64,000 nt of DNA from Sphingobium aromaticiconvertens (GCF_037154075.1 NZ_JBANRJ010000001.1:3219501-3283500); one strand, 5' to 3'. Counted from the first letter of the stretch, positions 53,270 to 63,175 are shown. Notes: generated by a model from the letters alone, not told the origin. Numbers and translations: made by a program.

Positions 53270-55069
53270 GTGTTCGTCTGGGACAAGAAGGATCTCAACG
53301 ACGCTCAGATGTCGGCGATCGAACAGCCGGGCAGCGTCTTTCTCGTCGCATGCCCCGGAAGCGGCAAAACCCGGACGCTCACTTACAAGATCGCGCGTCT
53401 CCTCTCGGAACTGAAATCGGACAAGAGGCGCATCGTCGCGATCACCTATACCCACCGGGCTGCGGACGAGATCCATGAACGGATCGAGCAACTCGGCGTC
53501 GATACGAGCCAGCTCTGGATCGGGACCATCCATTCGTTCTGCCTGGAGTGGATCCTCAAACCCTATGGGATTTACTACCCGGCACTCGCGAACGGGTTTC
53601 GGGTCATCAATGGACATGACACCGAGCAGATGCTCGACGACCTTTGCAGCAAGGTGAAGGGAACGAAGCTCAGCCGCTACGACTGCGCTTATTATTTCAC
53701 GCCGACCGGCTACACGCTCACATGTACCGCGACGGACAAGCATCCGGCGATCAAGGATGTGCTGAGGACATATTGGCGAGGGCTTCGCGACGCGAGGCAG
53801 ATAGATTTCGAGCTTATTCTGTTCTGCGCCTTTCAGCTGATCAAGAAGAACCCCTCGATCAGCGTGTTGCTCGGTTCCATCTTCGAGTGCGTCCTCGTCG
53901 ATGAGTTTCAGGACACCAGGGAGATCCAATATGCGATCCTCGCCTCGATCCTGAACGCCTCGCAAGGTCGCGCGTCCGCGTTCGTGGTCGGAGATCCCAA
54001 CCAAGCAATCTATAGCTCGCTCGGTGGCTATGCGATCACAGCGGCAGATTTCGGCGCCCGGTGCGGCATACAGTTCAAAGAGATGGAGCTGTCGGACAAT
54101 TACCGATCATCCGCGCGCATCGTACGCTATTTCGGCAACTACAATGTTTTCGCCTCAAAGATCGAAGCGGTCGGACATAACAAGGATTATGCGAGCGTCG
54201 TGTCGTTTGATCAACAGACGCACCGCGACGATCTCGAGGCCGAGCTGGTCCGGCTCATCACGTACAATGTCGAAACGCTGGGCATAGCGGCGCATGAAGT
54301 CTGCATCGTAGCACCGCGGTGGGTTCACCTCGCCAGCATGACGCGGCGTCTGGTTGCAGCGCTGCCGGGCTATTCGTTCGACGGCCCGGGAATGGTGCCC
54401 TTCGCGCGCGACGTCGACAATTTCTGGTACAAGCTTTCTCGCATCATCCTGACGGAAGCGTCTCCGCAGCTTTACGTTCGCAGGATGCGATGGGCCGGCG
54501 AGGTGATCGCTGGCCTCCACGACGCTGGTGTCGACACCGCAGGTTTGGATCGCAAGAGGCTGCTGCGGACGTGCAACGCAATCACGATCGGCGAGACCGA
54601 TGGTCTGGCCTTTCTCCGGGCGTTCTTCGATCAGTTATGCGCTGCGCTCAGCATCGATCACATTGCATCTGCATCGTTGAAAGAACATCATGAAGCGTTC
54701 TTCGAATGCTCCCAAAAGCGCGTTGATCTCTTGGTCAAAGAAGGCTCGCTGGCGATCGCCGAGGTCGCGATGTTCAGGAAGGTCTTTGCGGGTAGAACCG
54801 GTATCACTGTCTCGACGATTCATGGGGTCAAGGGAGCCGAGTATGACGCGGTGATCGCCTATGGATTGCTGGAGGGAATGGTCCCGCATTACAACGACCC
54901 AGCACAGATCGAGACGGCAAAGAAGCTCGTATACGTGGTGTCATCGCGCGCCCGCAAAAACCTGCATCTGATTTCCGAGCGTGGTCGCAGTCGCGGTTGG
55001 AGCGGAGACTATCAACCGACCGACGTTCTTGTTGGGTGCGCTTTTCAATACAATCAGCCTCCGTTCTGA
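53270..55069 (+). CDS. gajB: UvrD/PcrA-like helicase, GajB-like
   Basis: A 599-residue superfamily 1 helicase: Walker A ACPGSGKTRTLT (about 27-38), motif II VDEFQDTREIQ (about 213), motif IV DNYRSSARIVRYF (about 280), motifs V/VI STIHGVKGAEYDAV and YVVSSRARKNL. Start GTG 53270, one base after the gajA stop; the frame is open back to 53129 but that overlaps gajA. In Gabija, GajB binds GajA and unwinds DNA. Pairing of an OLD nuclease with an adjacent UvrD helicase is the hallmark of Gabija. Confidence 0.85.
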   Translation: MFVWDKKDLNDAQMSAIEQPGSVFLVACPGSGKTRTLTYKIARLLSELKSDKRRIVAITYTHRAADEIHERIEQLGVDTSQLWIGTIHSFCLEWILKPYGIYYPALANGFRVINGHDTEQMLDDLCSKVKGTKLSRYDCAYYFTPTGYTLTCTATDKHPAIKDVLRTYWRGLRDARQIDFELILFCAFQLIKKNPSISVLLGSIFECVLVDEFQDTREIQYAILASILNASQGRASAFVVGDPNQAIYSSLGGYAITAADFGARCGIQFKEMELSDNYRSSARIVRYFGNYNVFASKIEAVGHNKDYASVVSFDQQTHRDDLEAELVRLITYNVETLGIAAHEVCIVAPRWVHLASMTRRLVAALPGYSFDGPGMVPFARDVDNFWYKLSRIILTEASPQLYVRRMRWAGEVIAGLHDAGVDTAGLDRKRLLRTCNAITIGETDGLAFLRAFFDQLCAALSIDHIASASLKEHHEAFFECSQKRVDLLVKEGSLAIAEVAMFRKVFAGRTGITVSTIHGVKGAEYDAVIAYGLLEGMVPHYNDPAQIETAKKLVYVVSSRARKNLHLISERGRSRGWSGDYQPTDVLVGCAFQYNQPPF

Positions 55070-55188
55070 AGTGACCTGCTGCCGTCCGGCGCGCGCATCG
55101 ATCATCTCGGGGCCGGCCGTCGCAAGCAGACATGCAAAGTGAGCAGCCGACCGACAGCTAAGGGCTCTTCGCAACGGCATTGCCTCCC

Positions 55189-55629
55189 TCACATGCGCGC
55201 AAGGCTCCCGTCCGCAGGCTCGGTTGCCGCCATGCCTGCAACGCGCAGGAAGGCCGTGACGCCCACGGCGATCGCACCGATAACCGCGAAAACAATTTGC
55301 CACGTCTCGGACGGCATCATGTGTTTGACGATACCGAGCGTCGCATGAAACCCGGCAACACCAGCCGGAGCGACAAAGGCCAGCGCGATTAGCAGCCGCG
55401 CCCAGATCGGGCGGATCAGCATGAGCAAGCCCTGACCGACAGCCAGTGTCAGGCCGGCAGCGAGGAGGCCAACGAGAATCGCGCCAAGCCAGCCAGCACC
55501 CGTGCCATAGGCCCAGGTGCCTGCGGTCAAGCCGAGGAAGAACGGTAGGGCAAAGACGGCGAGATTGAACAGCAACCAGCACATGGTGCCGATGGCCGCG
55601 ATGGAAACAAGGATTCCGAGAACGATCAT
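55189..55629 (-). CDS. Small membrane protein, conserved element gene
   Basis: A 146-residue protein with four predicted membrane helices (about 2-22, 25-47, 50-75, 95-135). It begins MIVLGILVSIAAIGTMCWLL at 55629; the longer frame to 55785 overlaps the DUF2493 gene and has no ribosome site. No family recognised beyond its recurrence near transfer and accessory genes. Confidence 0.65.
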   Translation of the reverse strand: MIVLGILVSIAAIGTMCWLLFNLAVFALPFFLGLTAGTWAYGTGAGWLGAILVGLLAAGLTLAVGQGLLMLIRPIWARLLIALAFVAPAGVAGFHATLGIVKHMMPSETWQIVFAVIGAIAVGVTAFLRVAGMAATEPADGSLARM

Positions 55630-55781
55630 GGTGGTGTCTCCGTGCAAGGGATTGAACGGTTGCGCCTTCCACCACCACCATGGCGCAAAGCAGAATATAG
55701 CATGAACATGCCTGCCGGAGCGAGCCGGAATGATCGGTGTGGTTTCAACCAGCCGGCTCGTAGGAAGTGGAAAGGCAGCGC

Positions 55782-56708
55782 TCACGCGCTGCCCGTTCCG
55801 AAGCGATAGACCGGGATGCCCATCTTGCGGGCCTTGTCGGCCAGGTTGTCCTGAATGCCGGTGCCGGGAAAGATGATGACGCCGATCGGCATGATACCAA
55901 GCATCTGGTCGTTGCGCTTGAAGGGCGCGGCCTTGGCGTGTTTTGTCCAGTCGGGCTTGAAGGCGACCTGCGCGACCTTGCGATTATTGGCCCAGGTGGC
56001 CGCGATGCGCTCGGAGCCTTTCGGCGATCCACCATGCATGAGCACCATGTCCGGGTGTTTGGTATGGATCTGATCGAGCTTGGCCCAGATCGTCTTGTGA
56101 TCGGTGGTGTCGCCGCCCGAAAAGGCGATCTTCGGTCCGGCGGGCAGCAGCACCTCGTTATCGGCCCGGCGTTTGGCGGCGATGAAGTCGCGGCTGTCGA
56201 TCATGGCCGAGGTCATCTGGCGATGGTTGACCCGTGAGCCGGAGCGCTGTGACCAGGGCGTGCCGGTGGTGCGCAGATAGATGTCGGCAGCGGTGTCGCG
56301 GAAGGTCTCCATGCTGTCGCGGCGCTCGATCAGGCTTTGACCCGCGCCGATCAGGGTCTCCAACTGGACGGATTTGACCTCGCTGCCATCCTGTTCGCGC
56401 TGAAGGCGTTTCTGGGCTTGCTCGTTATCGTCGAGTTTGCGTTCGATACGTTCGACGCCGCGGTGGAAAGTGTTGACGGTGGACCAGAGGATTTCGTCGA
56501 GGTCAAAATCGAGGCTGGTGTCGGCCATGGTGGAAATTAGGGCGTCGAAGATGTCAGAGACCGCGCCCTGGATGACATTGTCTTCGGGCGTGATCCGGGG
56601 ATCGGCCTCGTCCTCGGTGGGACGGTAGCCATAGAGTTCGAGGTCTTCGATGACATGGCCGGTCGGGGATGTGCTGTGATCGCGTTCAAATTCGTCATGT
56701 GCGTCCAT
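55782..56708 (-). CDS. DUF2493 protein (nucleotide-binding Rossmann-like)
   Basis: A 308-residue protein. The C-terminal domain (about 190-308) has KIAFSGGDTTDHKTIWAKLD, MVLMHGGSPKGSERIAATWA and IGVIIFPGTGIQDNLADKA. This is the DUF2493/YspA pattern, distantly related to SLOG nucleotide-binding folds. The N-terminal 130 residues are acidic and helical. Such genes are frequent on alphaproteobacterial elements; SLOG relatives sense small nucleotides, which is only an inference here. Confidence 0.82.
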   Translation of the reverse strand: MDAHDEFERDHSTSPTGHVIEDLELYGYRPTEDEADPRITPEDNVIQGAVSDIFDALISTMADTSLDFDLDEILWSTVNTFHRGVERIERKLDDNEQAQKRLQREQDGSEVKSVQLETLIGAGQSLIERRDSMETFRDTAADIYLRTTGTPWSQRSGSRVNHRQMTSAMIDSRDFIAAKRRADNEVLLPAGPKIAFSGGDTTDHKTIWAKLDQIHTKHPDMVLMHGGSPKGSERIAATWANNRKVAQVAFKPDWTKHAKAAPFKRNDQMLGIMPIGVIIFPGTGIQDNLADKARKMGIPVYRFGTGSA

Positions 56709-57017
56709 GGGATGCGTCCTTCGGTTGGACCGCGACCGTCGCGGCCTTCATGGCGAGACACGCCCACGGGCGCTCCGGTCTGGCAGCCCGAGCCCTTTGC
56801 GAGGGCCTTGATGGCAAAGCCCGGCTGATTTGTTTCGCGCTGTAAAGGCGGCTCTGCCGCCGACGGAAATCAGTCGGGTGCCGCCATTGCCGGACCGGAG
56901 TGTTTGTGGGCCGATCGCCCTCTCAGAAGGCCAAGGCGCGGTCCTCTGCCGATGGTGGTGCAGCCCCGCGCACATGACAGGATCGATCCTGCCCGATCAC
57001 GGCACCGGTGCCGGCTA
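56709..57017. other. 309-base leader upstream of DUF2493, no gene
   Basis: GC-rich spacer with short inverted repeats and the motif GGCGGCTCTGCCG at 56847-56859, which is also present upstream of the second DUF736 gene (49144-49156). No coding sequence is supported. Confidence 0.4.
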
Positions 57018-58061
57018 CTACGTCAGGGCCATGAAACGGCTGACATCCTCGGGGGCAATCTGCACCCGGATCTGTGCCGCAAGCGCATCCAGCCCGCGGA
57101 TGGTAAGATCGTCGTTGAAGTCCCCCAGCATGGGCGAGAGCGTGATCGCCTCGATTCCGGCCTCGATCGCCCGGTCCACCAGGCAATCGCGCGCGCCGTC
57201 ACCTGCCGGATCGTTGTCGCGGACGATATAGAGCCTGCGCAGATGTGGCGGGAACAGGATGGCTGTGAGATGTCCGGCCGAGAGCGCGGAGACCATCGGC
57301 ATCATTGGCACGGCCTGCCGCAGCGACAGAATGGTCTCGATGCCTTCCCCCGCTGCCATGACATCCTGCATATCGCCAAACCGGACGGCGTGCCCGAGCA
57401 GGTCACCCATTGCCTTCCTTGGCGGATCGACAGGCGCCTTGCCGGAGCCGTCGCGGGTCAGCCAGGTGCGGTGCGCGCCGGTGATCCTGCCATTGAGGTC
57501 GGTGACCGCAGCGATCATGGCGGGCCAGGCTTGCGTCAGACCGTCGCCCTCGGGCCGCCAGTAGCAGTTCGGATGAAAGCGTAGATTTGCGGTTCCGCGT
57601 AAATCCGTAATACCGCGTCGGCGTAAATACGTTTCTGCGACGGAGCTGATCAGTGGCTGCGTCATGCGCCAGAGCCTGCGTGCTGCCTCGGATGATCCCG
57701 ATGGTGCGGGCGGTGTTCGGGACCGATGCACCTGCGGCTCCGGTTCGGAATGCGGCAGGCTGAGGAAACGCCGGGCTTCGTCGGCAGTGTCGGCAAAGTC
57801 GATCAGACCGAGGCTTTCGCGGATGACGTCGAGCAGATCGCCATATTCACCGCTTTGGGCATCGGTCCATTTACCGGCCGCCCCCTTGCCGGATTCCGGC
57901 CCGGTAAGGCGAACGAACATCGACCGGCCCGGATTGTTCTGCACATCGCCAACCTGCCAGTAGTTGCCCTGCTTGCGGCCGTTCGACAGATAATGGCGGC
58001 ACACCGCCTCGGCCTGTCGGCCGAGACGCTGCGCCAGTTCGGTGGCGTTGAGACGCGCCAT
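57018..58061 (-). CDS. Toprim-domain protein (primase-like, DUF7146)
   Basis: A 347-residue protein. The N-terminal 100 residues contain a CHC2-like region without the full zinc set (GRKQGNYWQVGDVQNNPGRSM). The Toprim domain (about 225-310) has the Glu motif VMAAGEGIETILSL and the acidic motif LYIVRDNDPAGDGA. Similar proteins accompany large helicases on plasmids and ICEs and may prime or process single-stranded DNA. The start shares an A with the stop of the helicase gene (TAATG), so the two are coupled. Confidence 0.82.
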   Translation of the reverse strand: MARLNATELAQRLGRQAEAVCRHYLSNGRKQGNYWQVGDVQNNPGRSMFVRLTGPESGKGAAGKWTDAQSGEYGDLLDVIRESLGLIDFADTADEARRFLSLPHSEPEPQVHRSRTPPAPSGSSEAARRLWRMTQPLISSVAETYLRRRGITDLRGTANLRFHPNCYWRPEGDGLTQAWPAMIAAVTDLNGRITGAHRTWLTRDGSGKAPVDPPRKAMGDLLGHAVRFGDMQDVMAAGEGIETILSLRQAVPMMPMVSALSAGHLTAILFPPHLRRLYIVRDNDPAGDGARDCLVDRAIEAGIEAITLSPMLGDFNDDLTIRGLDALAAQIRVQIAPEDVSRFMALT

Positions 58062-61000
58062 TACGCTGCCTCCCGCTCACCAATGCGCTCGACCGGGAAG
58101 CGGCCGAAGAGCTTGCCGGTGATCTCCGGCCCGGATGCCCCCACCGGCACGAAGAAGCGCAGTTTCCACGAGATAATCTCGCTGAAGAGGCCGTAAGCCC
58201 GCAGCCGATCCCGCATCGCGTCGGTGAAGCCGGTCAGCTCGATACGGTTCGCGCCCATGACGAGGACACGGCGCAGTTGCAGTCCCTCTGCCAGATCGAG
58301 GATGGTCCGGCCTTCGAGCAGAGCGGCATAGGCGGCATCGGGCGTGATGTTACTGTTGACGCCGCTGGTCGAAGCATTGGCAGCCCATGCGGGGGAGACA
58401 CGGCGACCGATGATGCGCTCGCCTTCATCGCTCTGGAGACGATAGACGCGGGAGGAATCCTGCGGCAGACGTTTCCAGATCGGCAGCAAGAGCCCCGTCA
58501 CCATATGCAGGATATTGTCGGTGAACTCCGGCACTTCGGCCAGCTCTGCGGTCCAGGCCGAGGCGAAAGCGGCACAGTCGACCTCGATCCAATGGGTTTC
58601 GCCCATCATGCGGATGGGGATGTTCATTGCCTCCATGGGCCGGATCAGCCGAACGCGCCGTTCGATCTCGCCATCGTCCAGCATGACGCTGGTGGTCGGG
58701 ATCTGTACGGCAGCGCGGCCAGAGCGCTCGTTGACCAGCAGCTTCGCGCGCGGATCATCCAGTTCGGCCAGTGCTGCATCCAGCATCACCGGCTGGTTGC
58801 GCTTGCGCTCGGTGACGGTCAGGAGCCGTGTCTCCGCTCCGGTGCCGGGATGGGTGTGGATTACCTGCCGATCGGTGACGTTGAAGCTTTCGGCCCGAAG
58901 CGTTTCCAGCCCCATGTCATAGGTGCCCGAAGCAATCGCCCCGTCGATCCGGGCTTGTAGAAGCTGCTCGAAGGCTGAAAACAGGATGCCCTGAAGCTCG
59001 ATGGTCAGGGCCAACAGCCGGTTGAGGAACGTGGTGATCGGCGGCAGATCGTCCTTCACGCCATTGCTGTCCATCAGCTTCAGGCCCGTTGCGGTCTCGA
59101 AGCGTTCCAGCGAGCACCCATCGACCTTACCGCGCACGATCAGCAGGTAGAGTTGGCGCAGAGCATCACGGGCATAGGTGGATTCCAGATTATCCTCGGG
59201 CCGGAACAGGCCCTGGCCGCCGGTCTGGCGCTGGCCGCGCGTGATTGCGCCGAGCGTATCGAGGCGGCGGGCAATCGTGCTGAGGAACCGCTTCTCCGCT
59301 TTGACGTCCGTGGCGATAGGCCGGAACAAGGGCGGCTGCGCCTGATTGGTACGGTTGGTGCGCCCCAGCCCCTGAATGGCGGCATCCGCCTTCCAGCCCG
59401 GTTCCAGCAGGTAATGTACCCTGAGCCGCTGGTTCCGCGCCGAGAGTTCGGCGTGATAGCTGCGCCCGGTGCCGCCAGCATCGCTGAACACGAGGATGCG
59501 CTTCTGGTCATCCATGAAGGCCGAAGTTTCGGCGAGATTTGCGGAAGGCGCGCGGTTCTCGACCGCCAGGCGTGCAGCCCCGCCTTCACCGCGACGAACA
59601 ATCCGCCGCGAACGGCCCGTGACTTCCGCCACCATATCTGTGCCGAAACGCTGCACGATCTGATCGAGCGCTCCCGGCACGGGTGGCAGTGAGCCCAGTT
59701 GTTCAAGCATTTCATTGCGCCGGGCGACGGCTTCGCGGCATTCCACCGGCTGACCGTCGCGGAAAACCGGCCGTGACGAGAGGTTCCCGTCGCCGTCGGT
59801 GAACGGCTCATAGAGCTGCACCGGGAAGGAATGCTGCAAATACGATCCTACATACTCCCTCGGCGTGACATCCACGGAAATGTCATTCCATTCATCGGTC
59901 GGGATCTCGGCCAGCCGCCGCTCCATCAGTGCCTCGCCGGTTGAGACGATCTGGATCACAGCGGCATGGCCCGCTTCCAGATCGGCCTCGATGGACCGGG
60001 TCAGGGTCGGCGTCTTCATGGACGTGAGCAGATGACCGAAGAAGCGCTGCTTCGTGCTCTCGAAAGCCGAACGCGCGGCGGATTTGGCCTGCCGGTTCAG
60101 CGTCCCCTCGCTGCCGGTGATGTTCGCGGCCTCCATGGCCGCGTCGAGATTGTTGTGAATGACGGCGAAGGCCCCGGCATAGGCGTCATAGATGCGGCGC
60201 TGTTCGTGGGTGAGCTGGTGCTCGACCAGTTCATATTCGACGCCATCATAGGAGAGCGACCGGGAGGTATAGAGACCGAGGGACCGTAGATCGCGAGCCA
60301 GAACTTCCATCGCGGCCACGCCGCCAGCTTCGATCGCTTCGACGAATTCCGCCCTGGTCGCGAAGGGGAAATCCTCACCGCCCCAGAGACCGAGCCGCTG
60401 CGCATAGGCGAGATTGTGGACGGTGGTGGCGCCGGTCGCCGAGACATAGACCACGCGGGCATCGGGCAAGGCATGCTGAAGGCGCAGACCCGCGCGTCCT
60501 TGCTGTGAGGCGGCGACGTCGCCACGTTCTCCCTTCCCGCCGCCGGCATTCTGCATGGCATGGCTCTCGTCGAAGATGATGGTTCCATCGAATTCGGAAC
60601 CCAGCCAATCGACGATCTGACGCACGCGGGAAACCTTCTCACCCCGGTCATCGGAGCGCAGCGTGGCATAGGTGGTGAACAGGACGCCTTCCGACAGCGT
60701 GATCGTCTTCCCCTGCGGGAAGCGCGAGAGCGGTGTGACCAGCAGCCGTTCCATGCCGAGCGCCGACCAGTCACGTTGCGCATCCTCAATCAGCTTGTCG
60801 GATTTGGAGATCCAGACCGCCTTGCGCCGTCCGCGCAGCCAGTTGTCGAGGATGATCGCGGCAGACTGGCGGCCTTTACCCGCGCCGGTACCATCACCGA
60901 GCATGAAGCCCCGGCGAAACCGGACAGAACCGGTAGCATTGTCTGGCGCAGCGCTCACATTGTCGAAATGCTCGTCCACGGTCCAGGCGCCGGCGTGATG

Positions 61001-62383
61001 ATCGGCATGGGCCTCACCGGCATAGATCACGGTCTCAAGCTGGGCGTCGGACAGACGTGCGCAGATGTCGGCGGGCAGCATGGGCCGGTAGGAGGGCTTG
61101 GGCGGTGCGACCGAGGCCATGGCGGCGGATTGCACCAGCTTGGTCGGATGCGGCTGCGCGCCGAGGATGCGTAAGGATTGCAGCGCATATTCCTCGTAGA
61201 TCGCATCCGACAGATGTGCGCCTTCGGGCGGCGCCCAGTTTACGGTCTCATAGGCAAGTTCCACGCCCTCCGGATCATTGGCCGGCGCAGCGACAGACCG
61301 GGAAGCTGCCGAGCGCGCGAGATAGCCGCGCACGGTCTTCGCCGCAGCGACCGGGGCCGATACGGCAAGTTTTGGTAGAGCGACCGACATGCGCGGCGGA
61401 ACTTGTCCCTCGATCCAGCTGACGAGGGCTGCGATATCGGGCGCAATGCCCGGCGAGTCCGGAAAGCTGGCCGGATCGTCGGCGGGCAGTTTGTCGATCA
61501 CGGTCAACCGCGTGTCGATGCTGGTGCCGTGCTTTGCATAGACAGCACCATCGATGGCGGCGGTGAAAACGACGCGCCCGCGTTCCTGCAGGCGGATGAA
61601 AGCGTCCCGCCACGCCGGGGCTTCGGGGCTGAAGCCAGCGCCGGTGATCGTGACCAGCCTCCCGCCGGGGGCAAGACGGGCCAGCGCCGAAGCGACATGT
61701 CGGTAAGCGGCATCGGCCACGCGACCGGTCACATTGGCCATGACCGAGAATGGCGGGTTCATCAGCACAACGGACGGCACGGCCTCTGCTGCCAGATGAT
61801 CGTCGATCTGTGCGGCATCGAACCGGGTGACGGGAAAGGCCGGAAAGAGATGGCCAAGAAGATCGGCGCGGGTCTCGGCCAGTTCGTTGAGGATTAGCGA
61901 ACCTCCAGCGGTCTGCGCGAGGATCGCCAGAAGGCCAGTGCCTGCGGACGGTTCCAGCACCCTGTCATCAGGCGTGATCGCAGCCGCCGTCAGAGCGGCA
62001 AGGCCGAGCGGGATCGGCGTCGAGAACTGCTGGAAATTCTGGCTTTCCTCAGAACGGCGGGTCTGCGTGGGCAACAACCCCGCGATCTTCGCCAGTACGC
62101 AAGCCCGTGCAGCCGGAGAATCGGCTTTACGGAAAAGTGCTTTTCCGTATTTGCGCAGGAACAGCACTGTGGCGACCTCGCACGCCTCATAGGCCAGTTT
62201 CCAGTCCCAGGTGCCGGTCGCATCGGACGCGCCGAAAGCCGTTTCCATCGCAGCGCGCAGCGTTGCGGCGTCGATGCGCTCGCCGCGCTCAATATGGGGA
62301 AGCAGAAGACTGGCGGTAGTCAGGATCGCGGGCGCAGCCGCCAGCGGCGTGATCGGATCGGCCACGGGGAACACCATGTTCAT
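58061..62383 (-). CDS. Methyltransferase/helicase fusion of strawberry-notch type
   Basis: A 1440-residue protein. The N-terminal methyltransferase-like part (about 130-330) has VLEPSAGTGLLAILA and VVLMNPPFSVM (SAM motif I and the NPPF catalytic motif). The superfamily 2 helicase follows with Walker A GDGTGAGKGRQSA (about 495), DESHAM (about 600) and the arginine finger region GLGRTNRTNQAQPP (about 1010). This architecture recurs on alphaproteobacterial conjugative elements; its role may be to modify or protect incoming DNA (inference). ATG 62383 has GAGG nine bases upstream; ATG 62377 is an alternative. Confidence 0.88.
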   Translation of the reverse strand: MNMVFPVADPITPLAAAPAILTTASLLLPHIERGERIDAATLRAAMETAFGASDATGTWDWKLAYEACEVATVLFLRKYGKALFRKADSPAARACVLAKIAGLLPTQTRRSEESQNFQQFSTPIPLGLAALTAAAITPDDRVLEPSAGTGLLAILAQTAGGSLILNELAETRADLLGHLFPAFPVTRFDAAQIDDHLAAEAVPSVVLMNPPFSVMANVTGRVADAAYRHVASALARLAPGGRLVTITGAGFSPEAPAWRDAFIRLQERGRVVFTAAIDGAVYAKHGTSIDTRLTVIDKLPADDPASFPDSPGIAPDIAALVSWIEGQVPPRMSVALPKLAVSAPVAAAKTVRGYLARSAASRSVAAPANDPEGVELAYETVNWAPPEGAHLSDAIYEEYALQSLRILGAQPHPTKLVQSAAMASVAPPKPSYRPMLPADICARLSDAQLETVIYAGEAHADHHAGAWTVDEHFDNVSAAPDNATGSVRFRRGFMLGDGTGAGKGRQSAAIILDNWLRGRRKAVWISKSDKLIEDAQRDWSALGMERLLVTPLSRFPQGKTITLSEGVLFTTYATLRSDDRGEKVSRVRQIVDWLGSEFDGTIIFDESHAMQNAGGGKGERGDVAASQQGRAGLRLQHALPDARVVYVSATGATTVHNLAYAQRLGLWGGEDFPFATRAEFVEAIEAGGVAAMEVLARDLRSLGLYTSRSLSYDGVEYELVEHQLTHEQRRIYDAYAGAFAVIHNNLDAAMEAANITGSEGTLNRQAKSAARSAFESTKQRFFGHLLTSMKTPTLTRSIEADLEAGHAAVIQIVSTGEALMERRLAEIPTDEWNDISVDVTPREYVGSYLQHSFPVQLYEPFTDGDGNLSSRPVFRDGQPVECREAVARRNEMLEQLGSLPPVPGALDQIVQRFGTDMVAEVTGRSRRIVRRGEGGAARLAVENRAPSANLAETSAFMDDQKRILVFSDAGGTGRSYHAELSARNQRLRVHYLLEPGWKADAAIQGLGRTNRTNQAQPPLFRPIATDVKAEKRFLSTIARRLDTLGAITRGQRQTGGQGLFRPEDNLESTYARDALRQLYLLIVRGKVDGCSLERFETATGLKLMDSNGVKDDLPPITTFLNRLLALTIELQGILFSAFEQLLQARIDGAIASGTYDMGLETLRAESFNVTDRQVIHTHPGTGAETRLLTVTERKRNQPVMLDAALAELDDPRAKLLVNERSGRAAVQIPTTSVMLDDGEIERRVRLIRPMEAMNIPIRMMGETHWIEVDCAAFASAWTAELAEVPEFTDNILHMVTGLLLPIWKRLPQDSSRVYRLQSDEGERIIGRRVSPAWAANASTSGVNSNITPDAAYAALLEGRTILDLAEGLQLRRVLVMGANRIELTGFTDAMRDRLRAYGLFSEIISWKLRFFVPVGASGPEITGKLFGRFPVERIGEREAA

Positions 62384-62491
62384 GTCGGGAAACCTCGGGA
62401 GAGCGGGAGGGACAAGCCCGGACAGCGCTCTCTCTCAACCGCCCGGACTTAACCCCTTCCGGCCCCCCTCTGGCTCTCGAACGGCAACATG

Positions 62492-62525
62492 AAAAAAGCG
62501 CCCCAACCGGATGGTGGGGCGCTTT
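62492..62525 (-). terminator. Rho-independent terminator after the 62.5-kb operon
   Basis: On the minus strand an 11-bp stem, AAAGCGCCCCA with TGGGGCGCTTT, loop of nine bases, is followed directly by a T run (six A on the plus strand at 62492-62497). It lies just past the stop at 62531 and separates that operon from the helicase gene. Confidence 0.85.
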
Positions 62526-62530
62526 CATCA

Positions 62531-63175
62531 TCACCCGAAGCGGCGACCGGCCTCGGTGAAGGTGTATTCATTTGCGGAGATGGTCTCATCGACCGCCGCG
62601 GCCGAAGACAGGCAGTCATATTCGCGCTCAAGCTGGCTATAGAGCCAGCGCGCCAGATCACGCAGCGCCTCGATAACCGTCTCCTCGGCATCGGCGGTCA
62701 TGTCCTGATATGTCGGACTATCGCGCTCGACCGCGATTGCCATGCTATATTCGTGATAATAGAGGCCGCGATGGCTGGCCTCGGCGCGAAGCTGGTAGAA
62801 GTTGCGTCGCTGGATCGCCTGCAAGGCATCGGCGATCCGGTGCAGCTCGGTGTCCTTCGGCGCATATTCCCTGATCCTGTGCGGGGCGCCTTTCTGGTGG
62901 GCATAGAAGGTCTCAAAACACGCGCCGTCCCCTTGGCTCCAGAAGCCCCGGAACCAGATGCAGGGTGCCTGCCGGGTGCCGCCGCCCATGAGCCGGACGG
63001 TTCGGGTCTTAAGATCCAGGCCAAGGATTTCCGCAATGCGCTGGAAATCCTCATAGACGGCATCGTACCATTCGTAGTCGAAGCCGCCTTCGCGATACCA
63101 GGCGCGGGCCTTGCCCTTCGCCGCATCGGATAGTTCGTTGAGGCGATAGACGGTGGTTTCAATGACATCAGGCAT
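62531..63175 (-). CDS. Conserved plasmid/ICE protein, often labelled antitoxin of a TA stability system
   Basis: A 214-residue protein, MPDVIETTVYRLNELSDAAKGKARAWYREGGFDYEWYD..., with MGGGTRQAPCIWFRGFWSQGDGACFE. Homologues are common on alphaproteobacterial elements and phages and are labelled as antitoxins, but I see no DNA-binding motif that proves it. ATG 63175 overlaps the upstream stop by eight bases; longer frames are not supported. A terminator follows. Confidence 0.78.
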   Translation of the reverse strand: MPDVIETTVYRLNELSDAAKGKARAWYREGGFDYEWYDAVYEDFQRIAEILGLDLKTRTVRLMGGGTRQAPCIWFRGFWSQGDGACFETFYAHQKGAPHRIREYAPKDTELHRIADALQAIQRRNFYQLRAEASHRGLYYHEYSMAIAVERDSPTYQDMTADAEETVIEALRDLARWLYSQLEREYDCLSSAAAVDETISANEYTFTEAGRRFG

